Source of the DNA: Trebonia kvetii
Lineage (GTDB): Bacteria; Actinomycetota; Actinomycetes; Streptosporangiales; Streptosporangiaceae
Direction of reading: 5' to 3'
NCBI RefSeq assembly: GCF_007827045.1
Contig: NZ_RPFW01000002.1
Span: 1,263,399-1,327,398, forward strand
DNA length: 64,000 nt
Position numbers and translations under genes: made by a program. The notes below the pieces were generated by a model. That model ran no database searches. It was not told the origin of the DNA and saw only the letters and a program-made list of their open reading frames with translations. The number at the start of each line of letters is the position of its first letter. Position 1 is the first letter of the stretch. Shown piece by piece: positions 34,634 through 43,759 of this stretch.

Positions 34634-35916
34634 GGCGGCTCCCCGGGTGAGGCGGTAACGGTAGCGATGGCAGCGCTGCCGGGGCCTGGCGGGCCGGCGC
34701 GGGTTGTCAGGCCGAGGCGGTGCGCCCAGCACCACAGGGCAAGGTCATAGCCGGATTTGACCGCGCCGGCGACGACCAGCGGCGCGCCGAGGGCGAGCTG
34801 CTGGACCAGGCCGGCGGCCAGCGGTCCGGCCGGCCGGACCGTGTACCGGGAGGCGTTGGTGACCGCGGCGGCCGCGGTGCGCTCTGCGGGGGTGACGACG
34901 GTCATGACCAGCGCCTGGCGGGTGGGGACGTCCATCTGCGACAGCGTGGTGCGGGCGAGCAGCAGCAGCGCCGCGACGCCGAACGTGGGCGCGAACGCGA
35001 CAGCGGCAAGCAGCACGTTGCTGGGCAGGTGCGTGCCGACCATGGTGGCGACCAGCCCGAAACGGCGGGCCAGCAGCGGTGCCAGCGCGACCGAGACCGC
35101 CTGCACCACTGAGACCGCGAAGAACAGCCAGCCCAGCGCGGCAACCGATACGTGGTAGCGGTCGGTCAGGTAATAGGACAGGAACCCGGTGGTGACCAGG
35201 CCGCCGCCGGCGGCGTCGACCGCGAACAGGCCGGCCAGCCGCCGCACCACCGCCCGGGACGGGCCGAGCCGTGACCGGACCCGGCCTGCCGGCCCTGGCG
35301 AGCCGGTCGAGGCGGCGGGGGCCTCGACGGCAGGGGACAGGCGCGCGGCCAGGACCGCGCCGGTTATCCCGACCGGGACCAGGACCAGGAACAGCCATCC
35401 GTGCACACCCCCCGTGGCGCCGTGAGGGCCCAGGCCGGTAAGCGTCACGGCAAGCGAGCCGAGAGCGCCGGCGGCAGCGCCGATCATGTTGTACCGCCCG
35501 TACACCGTCGCAGTGCCCGCGTCCTCGGCGGCCAGCATCACCTGCTCCAGCGTGGTCGCCGGGCCGTTGTCGACCACGTCGGTCGACAGCGTGCCGGTCA
35601 GCGCCACGACCAGCAGGACCCACAGCGGCGCGCCCGCCGCGACCAGCACGCCCGCGACGGCGATGCCGAAGAAGAACGCCGCATACGAACGGCGGCGGCC
35701 GAACCGGTCACCGAACGCGCCCACCGCCAGGCTGGCCAGCGCGGTCCCCGCGATCAGCGCCGTCAGCACCGCGGCTGCCTGCAGGCTGCTGTACCCGCGG
35801 GCGGCGAGCAGCGCCCCCAGCAAGACCGCGGTGAACCCGTAGCCGGCAGCCCGCACCCCCTGCCCGGCCACCAGCAGCCTGGCATCCCCGGTCAGGCCCG
35901 GGTGCGGGGACCTCAC
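34630..35916 (-). CDS. Major facilitator superfamily transporter
   Basis: About 428 residues with 12 hydrophobic segments. The loop 2-3 MFS motif is GAFGDRFGRRRSYAAFFFG; a basic, Pro-rich central loop falls near residue 215. The start is taken at GTG 35916, preceded by GGGGG. The frame is open to 35997, but that would run through the repeated operator, so it is unlikely. It is the first gene of a four-gene chain in which every junction overlaps by 4 bp. The neighbourhood suggests an exporter linked to metal or oxyanion resistance; the substrate is not visible from sequence. Confidence 0.82.
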   Translation of the reverse strand: MRSPHPGLTGDARLLVAGQGVRAAGYGFTAVLLGALLAARGYSSLQAAAVLTALIAGTALASLAVGAFGDRFGRRRSYAAFFFGIAVAGVLVAAGAPLWVLLVVALTGTLSTDVVDNGPATTLEQVMLAAEDAGTATVYGRYNMIGAAAGALGSLAVTLTGLGPHGATGGVHGWLFLVLVPVGITGAVLAARLSPAVEAPAASTGSPGPAGRVRSRLGPSRAVVRRLAGLFAVDAAGGGLVTTGFLSYYLTDRYHVSVAALGWLFFAVSVVQAVSVALAPLLARRFGLVATMVGTHLPSNVLLAAVAFAPTFGVAALLLLARTTLSQMDVPTRQALVMTVVTPAERTAAAAVTNASRYTVRPAGPLAAGLVQQLALGAPLVVAGAVKSGYDLALWCWAHRLGLTTRAGPPGPGSAAIATVTASPGEPP

Positions 35917-35980
35917 CGGGCCCCCGTCACTGCCGTGTTGCCGCGCTGGCGGATGCATACGTCGTGCACGAGTACGATTC

Positions 35981-36029
35981 TGCAACCACGGTCGCAATAG
36001 TGCAACCCCGGTCGCATCTCAGCTACACT
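35981..36029 (+). promoter_or_regulatory. Direct-repeat operator and -10 box between the divergent chromate-type operons
   Basis: TGCAACCACGGTCGCA (35981-35996) and TGCAACCCCGGTCGCA (36001-36016) are 16-bp direct repeats with a 20-bp period, two helical turns. A -10-like TACACT follows at 36024-36029. The second repeat covers the expected -35/spacer region, so a bound regulator, plausibly the ChrB-N protein encoded next, would block the promoter. Confidence 0.5.
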
Positions 36030-36046
36030 CACTGGGGGTGATGCGC

Positions 36047-36526
36047 ATGAGCCAGGCCGAGGACTGGGTGCTGCTGGCCTACCGGCTGCCCCGCGTGCCG
36101 TCCACGCCGCGCTCGGCGGTCTGGCGCAAGCTCAAGCGGCTGGGCGTGGCCTGGCTCAGCGACGGGCTGGTGGCGCTGCCCGCCGACCCGCGCACCCGCG
36201 AGCAGCTCGAATGGGTTGCCGAAGAAGTCACCGAGCACGGCGGCGAGGCGACGGTGTGGCTGGGCCGCCCGCTCGACGCCCGGGCCGCGTCTGCAGTCGC
36301 GGGCCGGATGACGGCGGCGGTCGCCGCCGAGTACGACGCCCTGGCAGCCGAAGCGGCCACGCTGCGCAGCGCTGATGCCGCCGGCCGGCGCCGGGCCGTC
36401 ACGCGGCTGCGCCGTGAACTGCACCGCATCCAGGGCCGCGACTTTTTCGCCTGCCCGCAGCGGGAGGCCGCCCGGCTCGCAGTCGAGCAGCTGGCCGCGG
36501 CCGACACCGCCGGGACGCCCGCGTGA
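36047..36526 (+). CDS. ChrB N-terminal-domain protein (split ChrB, regulator half)
   Basis: 159 residues from ATG 36047, chosen because GGGGG lies 8 nt upstream (GTG 36038 and ATG 36041 are too close). The sequence DWVLLAYRLPRVPSTPRSAVWRKLKRLGV followed by DGLVALPADPRTREQLEWVAEEV is the ChrB N-terminal domain, which looks like a winged helix. A helical tail ends with GRDFFACPQREAA. In the usual ChrB this is fused to the C-terminal domain; here the stop overlaps the start of a separate C-domain gene. Confidence 0.85.
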   Translation: MSQAEDWVLLAYRLPRVPSTPRSAVWRKLKRLGVAWLSDGLVALPADPRTREQLEWVAEEVTEHGGEATVWLGRPLDARAASAVAGRMTAAVAAEYDALAAEAATLRSADAAGRRRAVTRLRRELHRIQGRDFFACPQREAARLAVEQLAAADTAGTPA

Positions 36527-36960
36527 TCTGGGCTACCCGGCCGGGCATCCACGTCGACCGGGCCGCCTGCGCCTGGCTGATCCGCCGCTACGTCGACCCC
36601 AGCGCGGAATTCGTCTTCCCCGCCGACCCCGCGGCCGTGCCACCCGGCGCGACCCCTTTCGACGTGCGCGGCGCCGCACTGGGACATCACGAGGGCCGGT
36701 GCTCGTTTGAAACAGCGCTGGAAACGTTCGGCCTGACGGCAGACCCCGCGCTCGAAGAGATCGGCCACATCGTCCACGAGGCCGACCTGGCCGACGAACG
36801 CTACGACGCGCCCGCCGCAGCCGGACTCGACGTCCTGATCCGCGGCCTCACCCTGACCAGCAGCTCGGACCACGACACCCTGACCGTCACCGACCGGCTA
36901 TTCGACGGCCTGTACGAGCAGACCCGCCGCCAGCTCATCACCGGCCGCCCGCCTGCCTAG
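36523..36960 (+). CDS. ChrB C-terminal-domain protein (split ChrB, second half)
   Basis: 145 residues from GTG 36523, overlapping the N-domain gene by 4 bp (GTGA). The core is HVDRAACAWLIRRYVDPSAEF, then HHEGRCSFETALETFGLT and IVHEADLADERYD, matching the protein at 33837-34277. N and C domains made by coupled genes may still assemble as one ChrB unit. Likely role: chromate or related oxyanion sensing/resistance. Confidence 0.85.
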   Translation: MIWATRPGIHVDRAACAWLIRRYVDPSAEFVFPADPAAVPPGATPFDVRGAALGHHEGRCSFETALETFGLTADPALEEIGHIVHEADLADERYDAPAAAGLDVLIRGLTLTSSSDHDTLTVTDRLFDGLYEQTRRQLITGRPPA

Positions 36961-36995
36961 CCGGCCCTGCCCAGCGGCCTCCAGCCGCGGGCGGA

Positions 36996-37214
36996 TCAGT
37001 CCGTGCAGTCGACATAAGCCATGTACTGCCGCGCCGGCATCCGGTACTGCGGCACCATGTCCGGGTTGCTGAGCATGAGGTCGATGACCTTCTCCTGCTC
37101 GTCTGGGGTCGTTGTCGGCGATAATCCCCGGTTGGCGAAGCGGCACCACGAGACGCAGTGGTAACGCGACTCGACCTTATTGGTCGCGCGGTGGCCCCGG
37201 TGCGCAGGGTGCCC
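36996..37214 (-). pseudogene. Fragment of a small Cys-containing protein, 5' end lost
   Basis: The minus frame between an in-frame TAG (37215-37217) and TGA (36996-36998) reads as protein: ESRYHCVSWCRFANRGLS, TPDEQEKVIDLMLSNPDM, then PARQYMAYVDCTD. There is no ATG, GTG or TTG before the internal Met, so the start has been lost or frameshifted. The paired Cys residues (CVSWC) are notable. Family not recognised. This is the only gene-like content of the gap 36961-37303. Confidence 0.4.
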
Positions 37215-37303
37215 CTACCTGACCGCCGGCAGTCAGCGATGCGTACCTCGGGTGCGTACTACCACGGATGCGGCGGGGGGCGGGAGCGACCACCGTTGTC
37301 AGC

Positions 37304-38500
37304 ATGACAAGCCTCATTGTTTCCGAGCGTCGCCGGCTGACAGCGATCCGTGCGTCGTGGCTGTTCGACGGCACCGGTTCGGTGCTGATCGCGAACCCGC
37401 TGGTGGTCCTGGATGGCGCGGTTATCCGGTCGGTGGAGTCCGGCGGCGATGTGCCCGACGGCGCGCGCCTCGTGGACCTCGACGGGGCGACGCTGCTGCC
37501 AGGGCTGGTGGACACGCACGTCCACCTGGCGTTCGACGCCAGCCTGGACCCAGTCGGCAATCTGGCCGGCCGTGACGAACGCGCGGCCGTGACGGCGATG
37601 GCCGAGGCTGGCCGGGCGTCGCTGCGGGCCGGAGTGACGACGGTGCGCGACCTCGGCGACCGCGGCTACCTGTCGCTGGAGTTGCGGGGCCGGGAAGACC
37701 AGCCGACCTTGGTAGCGGCCGGGCCGCCGATCACTAGCCCGGGCGGGCACTGCCACTTCTTGGGCGGGGTCGCCGAACCGACAGAGTCCGGCGTGCGGGC
37801 GGCGGTGCGCGAGCATGTCGAGCGCGCCGTGGACGTCATCAAGATCATGGCCAGCGGCGGAACGATGACGCCGGGAACCCGGCAGGAGTGCGCCCAGTTC
37901 GACGCTGGCGTGCTGCGGGCGGCTGTCGACGAGGCGCACCGGCACGGGCTGCCGGTGACCGCGCACGCCCACGGCACGCCGGCCATCGCCGATGCCCTGG
38001 CGGCAGGGGTCGACGGCATGGAGCACGTGACGTTCTGGTCGGCCGGGGGCGTTGACAGCCCTGAGGAGCTGCTGCGGGCCGTCGCCGACCAGCGGATCAT
38101 GGTGGGCGCCACGGTCGGCATGGTGCCGGTTGCGGGCCTGGAACCGCCAGCCGAGGTCGTCTCGCGCCTCCCGAAGATCGTTCAGAACGTCAGGCGCCTG
38201 CACGAACTGGGCGCGCCGTTGGTCGCGGGGACCGATGCCGGCATCGCCCCGGTCAAACCGCACGGGGTGCTGGCCTGCGCACCGCCGATGCTGCGCGACA
38301 TCGGACTGGGGCCGAGTGAGTCGCTCCGCGCGATCACCTCGGTCGCCGCGGGAGCGTGCGGCCTGGCGCACCGCAAGGGCCGCATCGCACCCGGCTACGA
38401 CGCTGACCTGCTCGGTGTCGACGGCGACCCGCTGGCCGACCCGACGGCGCTGCAGCGAGTCCGCGCGGTCTACGCGCGCGGTGCCCCGGTGGCGAGCTAG
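37304..38500 (+). CDS. Imidazolonepropionase-like metal-dependent amidohydrolase
   Basis: 398 residues from ATG 37304. Metal-site elements in order are VDTHVHLAF (H72, H74), the carboxylated-lysine strand DVIKIMASGG, VTAHAHGTPA, MEHVTFW and the final Asp in LVAGTDAGI. This pattern matches the prolidase-like/imidazolonepropionase-related group of amidohydrolases, which hydrolyse peptides or amide drugs. It ends 17 bp before the LuxR-type regulator, on the same strand, so the two are probably co-transcribed. Confidence 0.87.
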   Translation: MTSLIVSERRRLTAIRASWLFDGTGSVLIANPLVVLDGAVIRSVESGGDVPDGARLVDLDGATLLPGLVDTHVHLAFDASLDPVGNLAGRDERAAVTAMAEAGRASLRAGVTTVRDLGDRGYLSLELRGREDQPTLVAAGPPITSPGGHCHFLGGVAEPTESGVRAAVREHVERAVDVIKIMASGGTMTPGTRQECAQFDAGVLRAAVDEAHRHGLPVTAHAHGTPAIADALAAGVDGMEHVTFWSAGGVDSPEELLRAVADQRIMVGATVGMVPVAGLEPPAEVVSRLPKIVQNVRRLHELGAPLVAGTDAGIAPVKPHGVLACAPPMLRDIGLGPSESLRAITSVAAGACGLAHRKGRIAPGYDADLLGVDGDPLADPTALQRVRAVYARGAPVAS

Positions 38501-38517
38501 ACCTATCATGCCGATGT

Positions 38518-41313
38518 ATGGACGTCGGCGGGATCTTCGTGGGGCGGGCCCGCGAGCTCGATCTGCTCAGCGCCCGGCTCGACGACGCGCGGGGCGGCCG
38601 CGGCCAGCTTGTGCTGGTTACCGGCGAACCGGGGATCGGCAAGACGCGGCTGGCCGAGGAACTGGGCCGCCACGCTGAGGCCATCGGCGTGCCGCTCGGC
38701 TGGGGGCGGGCGAACGACGACGAGGGCAGCCCGCCGTACTGGATCTTCCGGCAGCTCGCAGGCTCGGCGGGCCGGGCCATGCCCGGGTTGCTGACCGGCG
38801 GGGCCGGGGACGGCGGACCCGGGGACGGCGGGTCGGCGGAGGCGCGGTTCGAGGCGTTCGAGGCGCTTGCCGATGACCTGCGCGCAGCCGCTGCGGCCCA
38901 GGGTCTGCTCCTTGTGCTCGATGACCTGCAGTGGGCCGACGCGGCCTCCCTGGCGCTGCTGGTGCACCTGGCACGCGAGATCGGGCGGTCACGGCTGATG
39001 ATCGTGGCCACCTACCGGGACACCGAGACGACCGGCCGTGCGGCGCTGTCGTCGGCGCTGCCGGCGCTCGCCCGGGAGTCGAGCCTGACTAGGGTCCGGC
39101 TGGTGGGTCTGACCCAGGCCGAGGTCCAGCGGCAGCTCAACCTCGTCACGGGCACGTCCGTGCCGCCGGAACTGGCCGTGCTGGTCAGCCGGCGCACGGG
39201 CGGGAACCCGTTCTTCGTCGCGGAACTGGGCCGCCTGGCCGGCAGCGCCGGCCAGGCACTGCCCGACGCTGTCCTGGACACCCTCCGGGCGCGACTGGCG
39301 CGGCTGAGCGGACCCTGCCGCCAGCTGATCGCCACGGCTGCCACGCTGGGCAGCGAGCTTGATCCCGCGACGCTGGCTGAGGTGTCCGAGCGGCCGGTCG
39401 CGCAGGTCCTCGCAGATCTGGACGAGGCGGCGGCCGCCGGCGTGGTCGTCTGCCCGGACGGGTGGCGGTTCGGTCATGACCTGATCCGCGAGGCGGCCCG
39501 GCTCGACCTGCCTACCGCCGCCCGGCTGACCGCGCACGCACGCCTGGCCGCCTGCCTGGAGAGCCGGGCGGACGCCACTTCCCGCACCCCCGAAATCGCG
39601 TATCACTGGCTCGAGTCGCTGCCGCTCGGCGATCCGGCCCGGGCCTGCCAGTGGGCCGAGCGCGCGGCCGACCAGGCCCTCGGCCAGCTCGCCTGGGAGC
39701 GTGCCGCGGCGCTGTACCGGCGGGCCCGGGAGACCGGTGCCCGGCTCCCCGCCGCCGACCGGACCCGCCTGCTGCGCCGCCAGGGCATCTCGCACCTGCG
39801 CGGCGGCGACGTCCAGGCCGGCTCGGCCGCGCTGACCGCCGCGGCCGAGGCCGCCCGGGAGGCGGGCGACTCCGCCGCGCTCGGCGAAGTGGCGCTCGCG
39901 ATCGAGGGTCTTTCCGACCCGTGGGGGTCATTCCGCGGCGGCCGGCTTGCCGGAGAAGCCCTGGCTGGCCTGCCGCCGGGAGATACGCCGCTGCGCGCCC
40001 GGCTGCTCGCCCTGCAAGCCGGCGAGGCTGTCGTCGCCGGCGGCGTCGACCCAGGCCGGGTGTCGGCCGAGGCGCTGGCCATGGCCGAGCGGCTGGACGA
40101 CGGGCAGGTGCTGCGCTCGGCCCTGCGCTCACGGCAGATGGCCCGCTCTGGCCCGGACGGGGTCGCCGAACGGCTCGGCCTTGGCAGCCGGATGCTCGCG
40201 CTCGGCAAGGCGGACGATGACGACGACACGATGTTGTGGGGCCGGCTGTGGCGCTTCGACGCCCTGGTCATGCTGGGCCGCCTCGACGAGGCCGAGGCCG
40301 AGCTAGGGCCGATGCTGGCACTCACCGGGCGGTTGCAGCGGCCGCTGGCCCGCTGGCACTACCTGCGCAGCAAGGCGGCGATGGACCTGGCCCGGGGCCG
40401 GTTCGACGCCGCCACCTCGGCGGCCCAGGAAAGCCTGGCCCTGGTCGAGGGCCGGGTGCACGACGCACTGCCCGGCGTGTCGGTCATCGTGCTGACCGTG
40501 ATCGCCGGGCTGACCGGACGGGACGAGCTGGTCTCGGACCAGATGCTCGAGGTGTTCGCCCGCGACGCGCCGCGGTTCGTCAGCGCCCTCTTGTCGGCCC
40601 ACTGGCTGCGGCACGGTGACCGGGAACGTGCCCGCCGCGACTACGCCGCGATCCCCGCCAGCGACATACCGGTGCCCGCTCTCCTTTCTGTGGCAGCCGC
40701 GCTCGTAGAACTGACCGCCGAATTCGGTCCGTCCGCGACGGCGGAACACGCGGCGGCGACGCTACGGCTGTACCCCGACCTGTTCGTAACCGGCGGCGCG
40801 GGCGCGATCGTGGTCTCCGGTTCGGTACGGACCTTCCTCGGCATCGCCGCGGCCGCCGCCGGACGCCCCGACGACGCGGTCCGCGAGCTGAGGCTCGGCA
40901 TCGCCGCCGACGACCAGGCCGGCACGCCGCCCTTTGCCGCCCTCGCCCGCTTCGAACTGGCCAGGGTGCTCGCCTCCAGGCGCCGGCCCGGCGACGTCGA
41001 GGAGGCCTCGGCTCTTGCCGCCTCCGTCGCGGCCACCGCAGGGCAGCTGGGCATGGCGCCCTTGCGGGCCCGCGCCCACGCGCTGGCCGCATCGCTGCGG
41101 GGTGACATGCCAGGACCGCTGACCCGCCGCGAACGCGAAGTCGCCGCACACGTCGCCCAGGGCCTGACCAACAAGCAGGTCGCCGCCCTCATGCACATCT
41201 CCGAGCGCACCGCCGAGAGCCACGTCCAGCACATCCTCGGCAAGCTCGGCCTCGCCAACCGCACCCACATCGCCACCTGGGCGACCGACGGATTGCGTGC
41301 CGATCAGCCGTAA
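38518..41313 (+). CDS. LuxR-family regulator with AAA ATPase domain (LAL type)
   Basis: 931 residues. The N-terminal STAND/AAA ATPase starts with FVGRARELDLLSARLDDA, Walker A GEPGIGKTR (36-44), LLLVLDDLQWADAASLALL (Walker B) and a sensor region MIVATYRDTET. A helical-repeat middle (about 330-860) follows, then a C-terminal LuxR HTH (LTRREREVAAHVAQGLTNKQ, RTAESHVQHILGKL). This is the large ATP-binding LuxR class that activates metabolic or antibiotic genes in actinomycetes. The ligand is unknown. The amidohydrolase directly upstream is a plausible co-regulated partner. Confidence 0.9.
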   Translation: MDVGGIFVGRARELDLLSARLDDARGGRGQLVLVTGEPGIGKTRLAEELGRHAEAIGVPLGWGRANDDEGSPPYWIFRQLAGSAGRAMPGLLTGGAGDGGPGDGGSAEARFEAFEALADDLRAAAAAQGLLLVLDDLQWADAASLALLVHLAREIGRSRLMIVATYRDTETTGRAALSSALPALARESSLTRVRLVGLTQAEVQRQLNLVTGTSVPPELAVLVSRRTGGNPFFVAELGRLAGSAGQALPDAVLDTLRARLARLSGPCRQLIATAATLGSELDPATLAEVSERPVAQVLADLDEAAAAGVVVCPDGWRFGHDLIREAARLDLPTAARLTAHARLAACLESRADATSRTPEIAYHWLESLPLGDPARACQWAERAADQALGQLAWERAAALYRRARETGARLPAADRTRLLRRQGISHLRGGDVQAGSAALTAAAEAAREAGDSAALGEVALAIEGLSDPWGSFRGGRLAGEALAGLPPGDTPLRARLLALQAGEAVVAGGVDPGRVSAEALAMAERLDDGQVLRSALRSRQMARSGPDGVAERLGLGSRMLALGKADDDDDTMLWGRLWRFDALVMLGRLDEAEAELGPMLALTGRLQRPLARWHYLRSKAAMDLARGRFDAATSAAQESLALVEGRVHDALPGVSVIVLTVIAGLTGRDELVSDQMLEVFARDAPRFVSALLSAHWLRHGDRERARRDYAAIPASDIPVPALLSVAAALVELTAEFGPSATAEHAAATLRLYPDLFVTGGAGAIVVSGSVRTFLGIAAAAAGRPDDAVRELRLGIAADDQAGTPPFAALARFELARVLASRRRPGDVEEASALAASVAATAGQLGMAPLRARAHALAASLRGDMPGPLTRREREVAAHVAQGLTNKQVAALMHISERTAESHVQHILGKLGLANRTHIATWATDGLRADQP

Positions 41314-41317
41314 TACC

Positions 41318-41336
41318 GCGCTTCTTGCTGTTATCA
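41318..41336 (+). repeat. 19-bp direct repeat, left copy
   Basis: GCGCTTCTTGCTGTTATCA is identical to 43741-43759. The two copies bracket the acyltransferase gene and its upstream region (2.4 kb). On the minus strand each copy begins with the stop codon of the gene reading into it. Confidence 0.8.
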
Positions 41337-43454
41337 CAGCTTGGCGGCGAGGGTCTTGCTGGCCTTCAGCAGCAGGGGTTCCAGGAACGGCGCCGTGGAT
41401 TTCGAGTAGGGGCCGGTCAGGTGATGGCGGTCGCCGAAGACGAGGACGTTGCCGACGACCGGGGCGCACACCTTCGGCCCGCAGATAAGCGAATTCGCGT
41501 TGACCACGGTGACCTTGCCGTTCATCAGCTTCGCCGCGTCGGTGACGGGCGAATCCCGCAGGATTGCCGCGGACACCGGCACGTCACACTGCGCTAGGTC
41601 GGTTGAATGCTGCTCGACGCACGTTGGCACGTCCTCGTCGAGGTCGGGTGACTCCTTAATCGGCGTCACGGAGATCCCGGCATTCTCCAGCCGTGTCCAG
41701 TACTGAGCCATTCCGGCGCCGATCTCGGCCATGGCCGCCTGCGATGCGTTAACGGGATGGTCGGGCGTGGAGAGCAGGCTCGGGTAATCGGTGGTGATCA
41801 CCACGTCTGGCCGGATGGTCGTGATCAGGCCATGCAGCACGACCGCGCCCCAGGTCTGGCAGGCAGTGAGATCCCCGATGCCGTTCCAGTTGAGCACCAG
41901 GGTCGATGACCAGGGACAGCTTGAGTGCAGTTCGGTCACCAGCTTCCAGTGCCTGTGTACCGCGATCGCGTTGAGGGAGTCGAACCACTGCCCGGCCGCC
42001 GAGTCGCCGACCAGGGCGACGGTGAGCACGGGGCGGGCGGTGTCCCCGAACACGCACTCCGTGGGCGTGCTCGCCCCGAAGTCGTCCAGGCAGCCTCCCG
42101 TCTGGTCCAGCGTCTGACTGATCGGGTCCGGCGGCTTGAGAATGGGCGCGACGGGCACGTTCGTGACCGCGCCGGTGAGCGCCGCCGCGCCCGGGTAGTG
42201 GGGGCCGAGCGTCCCGTTCCAGGGGGCAGGCTCTCCGCTGATGTAGACGGCTGCCAGGGCGACCGGCACGACCGCGGTGAGCGCCATCGCCAGCGAACGC
42301 CACCGGTGGCGCGCGATGAACGGCGCCAGCCGCACCTTGTCCTCCACGAAGGTCTTCGTCAGCCAGGCGAGGAGGACAGTGACCGCGAGGATAACGGGAC
42401 CCGACAGCGGGCCGGGGGCCCTGCCCTGCCAGTCCGTGTACAGGTTAATCAGCGGGTAGTGCCACAGGTACAGCGAGTAGGAGATCCCGCCGATGAACAC
42501 CATGAGCCGCGCGGACGTCAGCCGGGAGGGTCCGCCACGACCTTCAGCGGATCCGCCCGCGATCAGCGCGACGGCGCCGAGGACCGGAAGCAGCGCAAGC
42601 GCACCCGGGAACGCCGATGACGCGGTGAGCAGGAACGCCGACGCGATGACGACGGCGAGCCCGGACCAGCCCAGCCATCCCTGGCGGGCCAGCGTGCGGG
42701 TCAGCCGCGCGGGGGCGAGGGCGAGGATGCCTCCAGCGCCGAGTTCCCACATGCGCGTCGCGGTCATGAAGTACGCCGCGGGTGCGTTCGCGTTCGTCTC
42801 GTGAATCGAGTAGGCCAACGACGCGATGACCAGCGCCGCCGTCAGCACGCCGACTGCGGCGCCGCGGGTCCTGGCGCGCCGCGCCGGACCCGTCCCCCGT
42901 GTCGCGAACATCGCCGACAGCAAGGCGGCGAGGAGGAAGAGAAGCGGCCAGACGATGTAGAACTGCTCCTCGACCGAGAGCGACCAGAAGTGCTGCACCG
43001 GAGTGGCCGCGTTGCCGGACTTGAAGTAGTTGACGGCATCCGACGAGAGCTGCCAGTTCTGGTAATACAGCGCGCTTGCCAGGATCTGCTGGGCCGTGTT
43101 GGCGAACAGGGTCGGGGGCTCGATGATGCGTGCCGCGATCCACGTCACGGTCAGCACGAGCGCCGCCGCCGGGATCAGCCGCCTGGCACGCCGTCCCCAG
43201 AACTCGGCCAGGCCGACCTTTCCCTGCGCGTAGCCGCGCCGCAGCTGGCCGGTAATCAGGTACCCGGAGATAACGAAGAACACGTCCACCCCGGCGAAGC
43301 CGCCGGGCAGCACCGACGGGTACAGGTGATAGATCACCACCATCGCGACGGCGATCGCCCGCAGTCCCTGGATATCCGGCCGAAATCCCTGTCGTTCCCC
43401 CCGTTTCCGGGTACCGTCACTGGTCGCAGTGGCCGCGGGAACGACAACAGGCAC
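41334..43454 (-). CDS. OafA/YrhL-type membrane acyltransferase with SGNH domain
   Basis: 706 residues. The N-terminal half (about 20-390) is an acyltransferase-3 membrane domain with ten or so helices, starting RPDIQGLRAIAVAMVVIYHL and including FVISGYLITGQL and FWSLSVEEQFYIVWPLL. After a linker the C-terminal half (about 455-700) is an SGNH-like domain: VALVGDSAAGQWF (block I) and FGDRHHLTGPYS with the C-terminal His. Such proteins O-acetylate cell-surface or secreted polysaccharides, moving the acyl group across the membrane. The stop codon lies inside the left 19-bp repeat. Confidence 0.92.
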   Translation of the reverse strand: MPVVVPAATATSDGTRKRGERQGFRPDIQGLRAIAVAMVVIYHLYPSVLPGGFAGVDVFFVISGYLITGQLRRGYAQGKVGLAEFWGRRARRLIPAAALVLTVTWIAARIIEPPTLFANTAQQILASALYYQNWQLSSDAVNYFKSGNAATPVQHFWSLSVEEQFYIVWPLLFLLAALLSAMFATRGTGPARRARTRGAAVGVLTAALVIASLAYSIHETNANAPAAYFMTATRMWELGAGGILALAPARLTRTLARQGWLGWSGLAVVIASAFLLTASSAFPGALALLPVLGAVALIAGGSAEGRGGPSRLTSARLMVFIGGISYSLYLWHYPLINLYTDWQGRAPGPLSGPVILAVTVLLAWLTKTFVEDKVRLAPFIARHRWRSLAMALTAVVPVALAAVYISGEPAPWNGTLGPHYPGAAALTGAVTNVPVAPILKPPDPISQTLDQTGGCLDDFGASTPTECVFGDTARPVLTVALVGDSAAGQWFDSLNAIAVHRHWKLVTELHSSCPWSSTLVLNWNGIGDLTACQTWGAVVLHGLITTIRPDVVITTDYPSLLSTPDHPVNASQAAMAEIGAGMAQYWTRLENAGISVTPIKESPDLDEDVPTCVEQHSTDLAQCDVPVSAAILRDSPVTDAAKLMNGKVTVVNANSLICGPKVCAPVVGNVLVFGDRHHLTGPYSKSTAPFLEPLLLKASKTLAAKL

Positions 43455-43756
43455 TTTTCCTGTATATCACGATATCCGAGCCCCTTTATAAGACCTGGAT
43501 TTATGTTAGGGCTCTGTCGCACTTTCGGCTGTAACGGCGGTTTCACCGTTTACTGAACACTCTCCCCACCGCTTGGCGACGACGGCTTCCGACGTAATCC
43601 GACGAGAATCCGGTGCGGTCATCAGCGATTTCCTTGGCGGCAAGTTCACGGTCACCACTGGTTAGGTTCGCACGCTGATAGGGCGGGCGGTGGCCTTAGC
43701 GTCGGTTACGCGCGGCCTGGATCGCCTGGCCTGCGCTGCGGCGCTTCTTGCTGTTA
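43455..43756. other. 302-bp intergenic region between acyltransferase and upstream minus gene
   Basis: No complete gene is seen. It contains the acyltransferase promoter region, an IS-end-like stretch GGGCTCTGTCGCACTTTCGG at 43507-43526, and on the minus strand (43698-43756) an open stretch reading NSKKRRSAGQAIQAARNRR before a stop, which could be the tail of a lost protein. Confidence 0.4.
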
Positions 43757-43759
43757 TCA
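43741..43759 (+). repeat. 19-bp direct repeat, right copy
   Basis: Identical to 41318-41336. On the minus strand it starts exactly at the stop codon of the hypothetical gene 43757-44920. Confidence 0.8.

Noticed and set aside
43507..43526. IS terminal-repeat-like GGGCTCTGTCGCACTTTCGG
   Set aside because: No matching second end and no transposase fragment could be found in the window; kept only as a remark.
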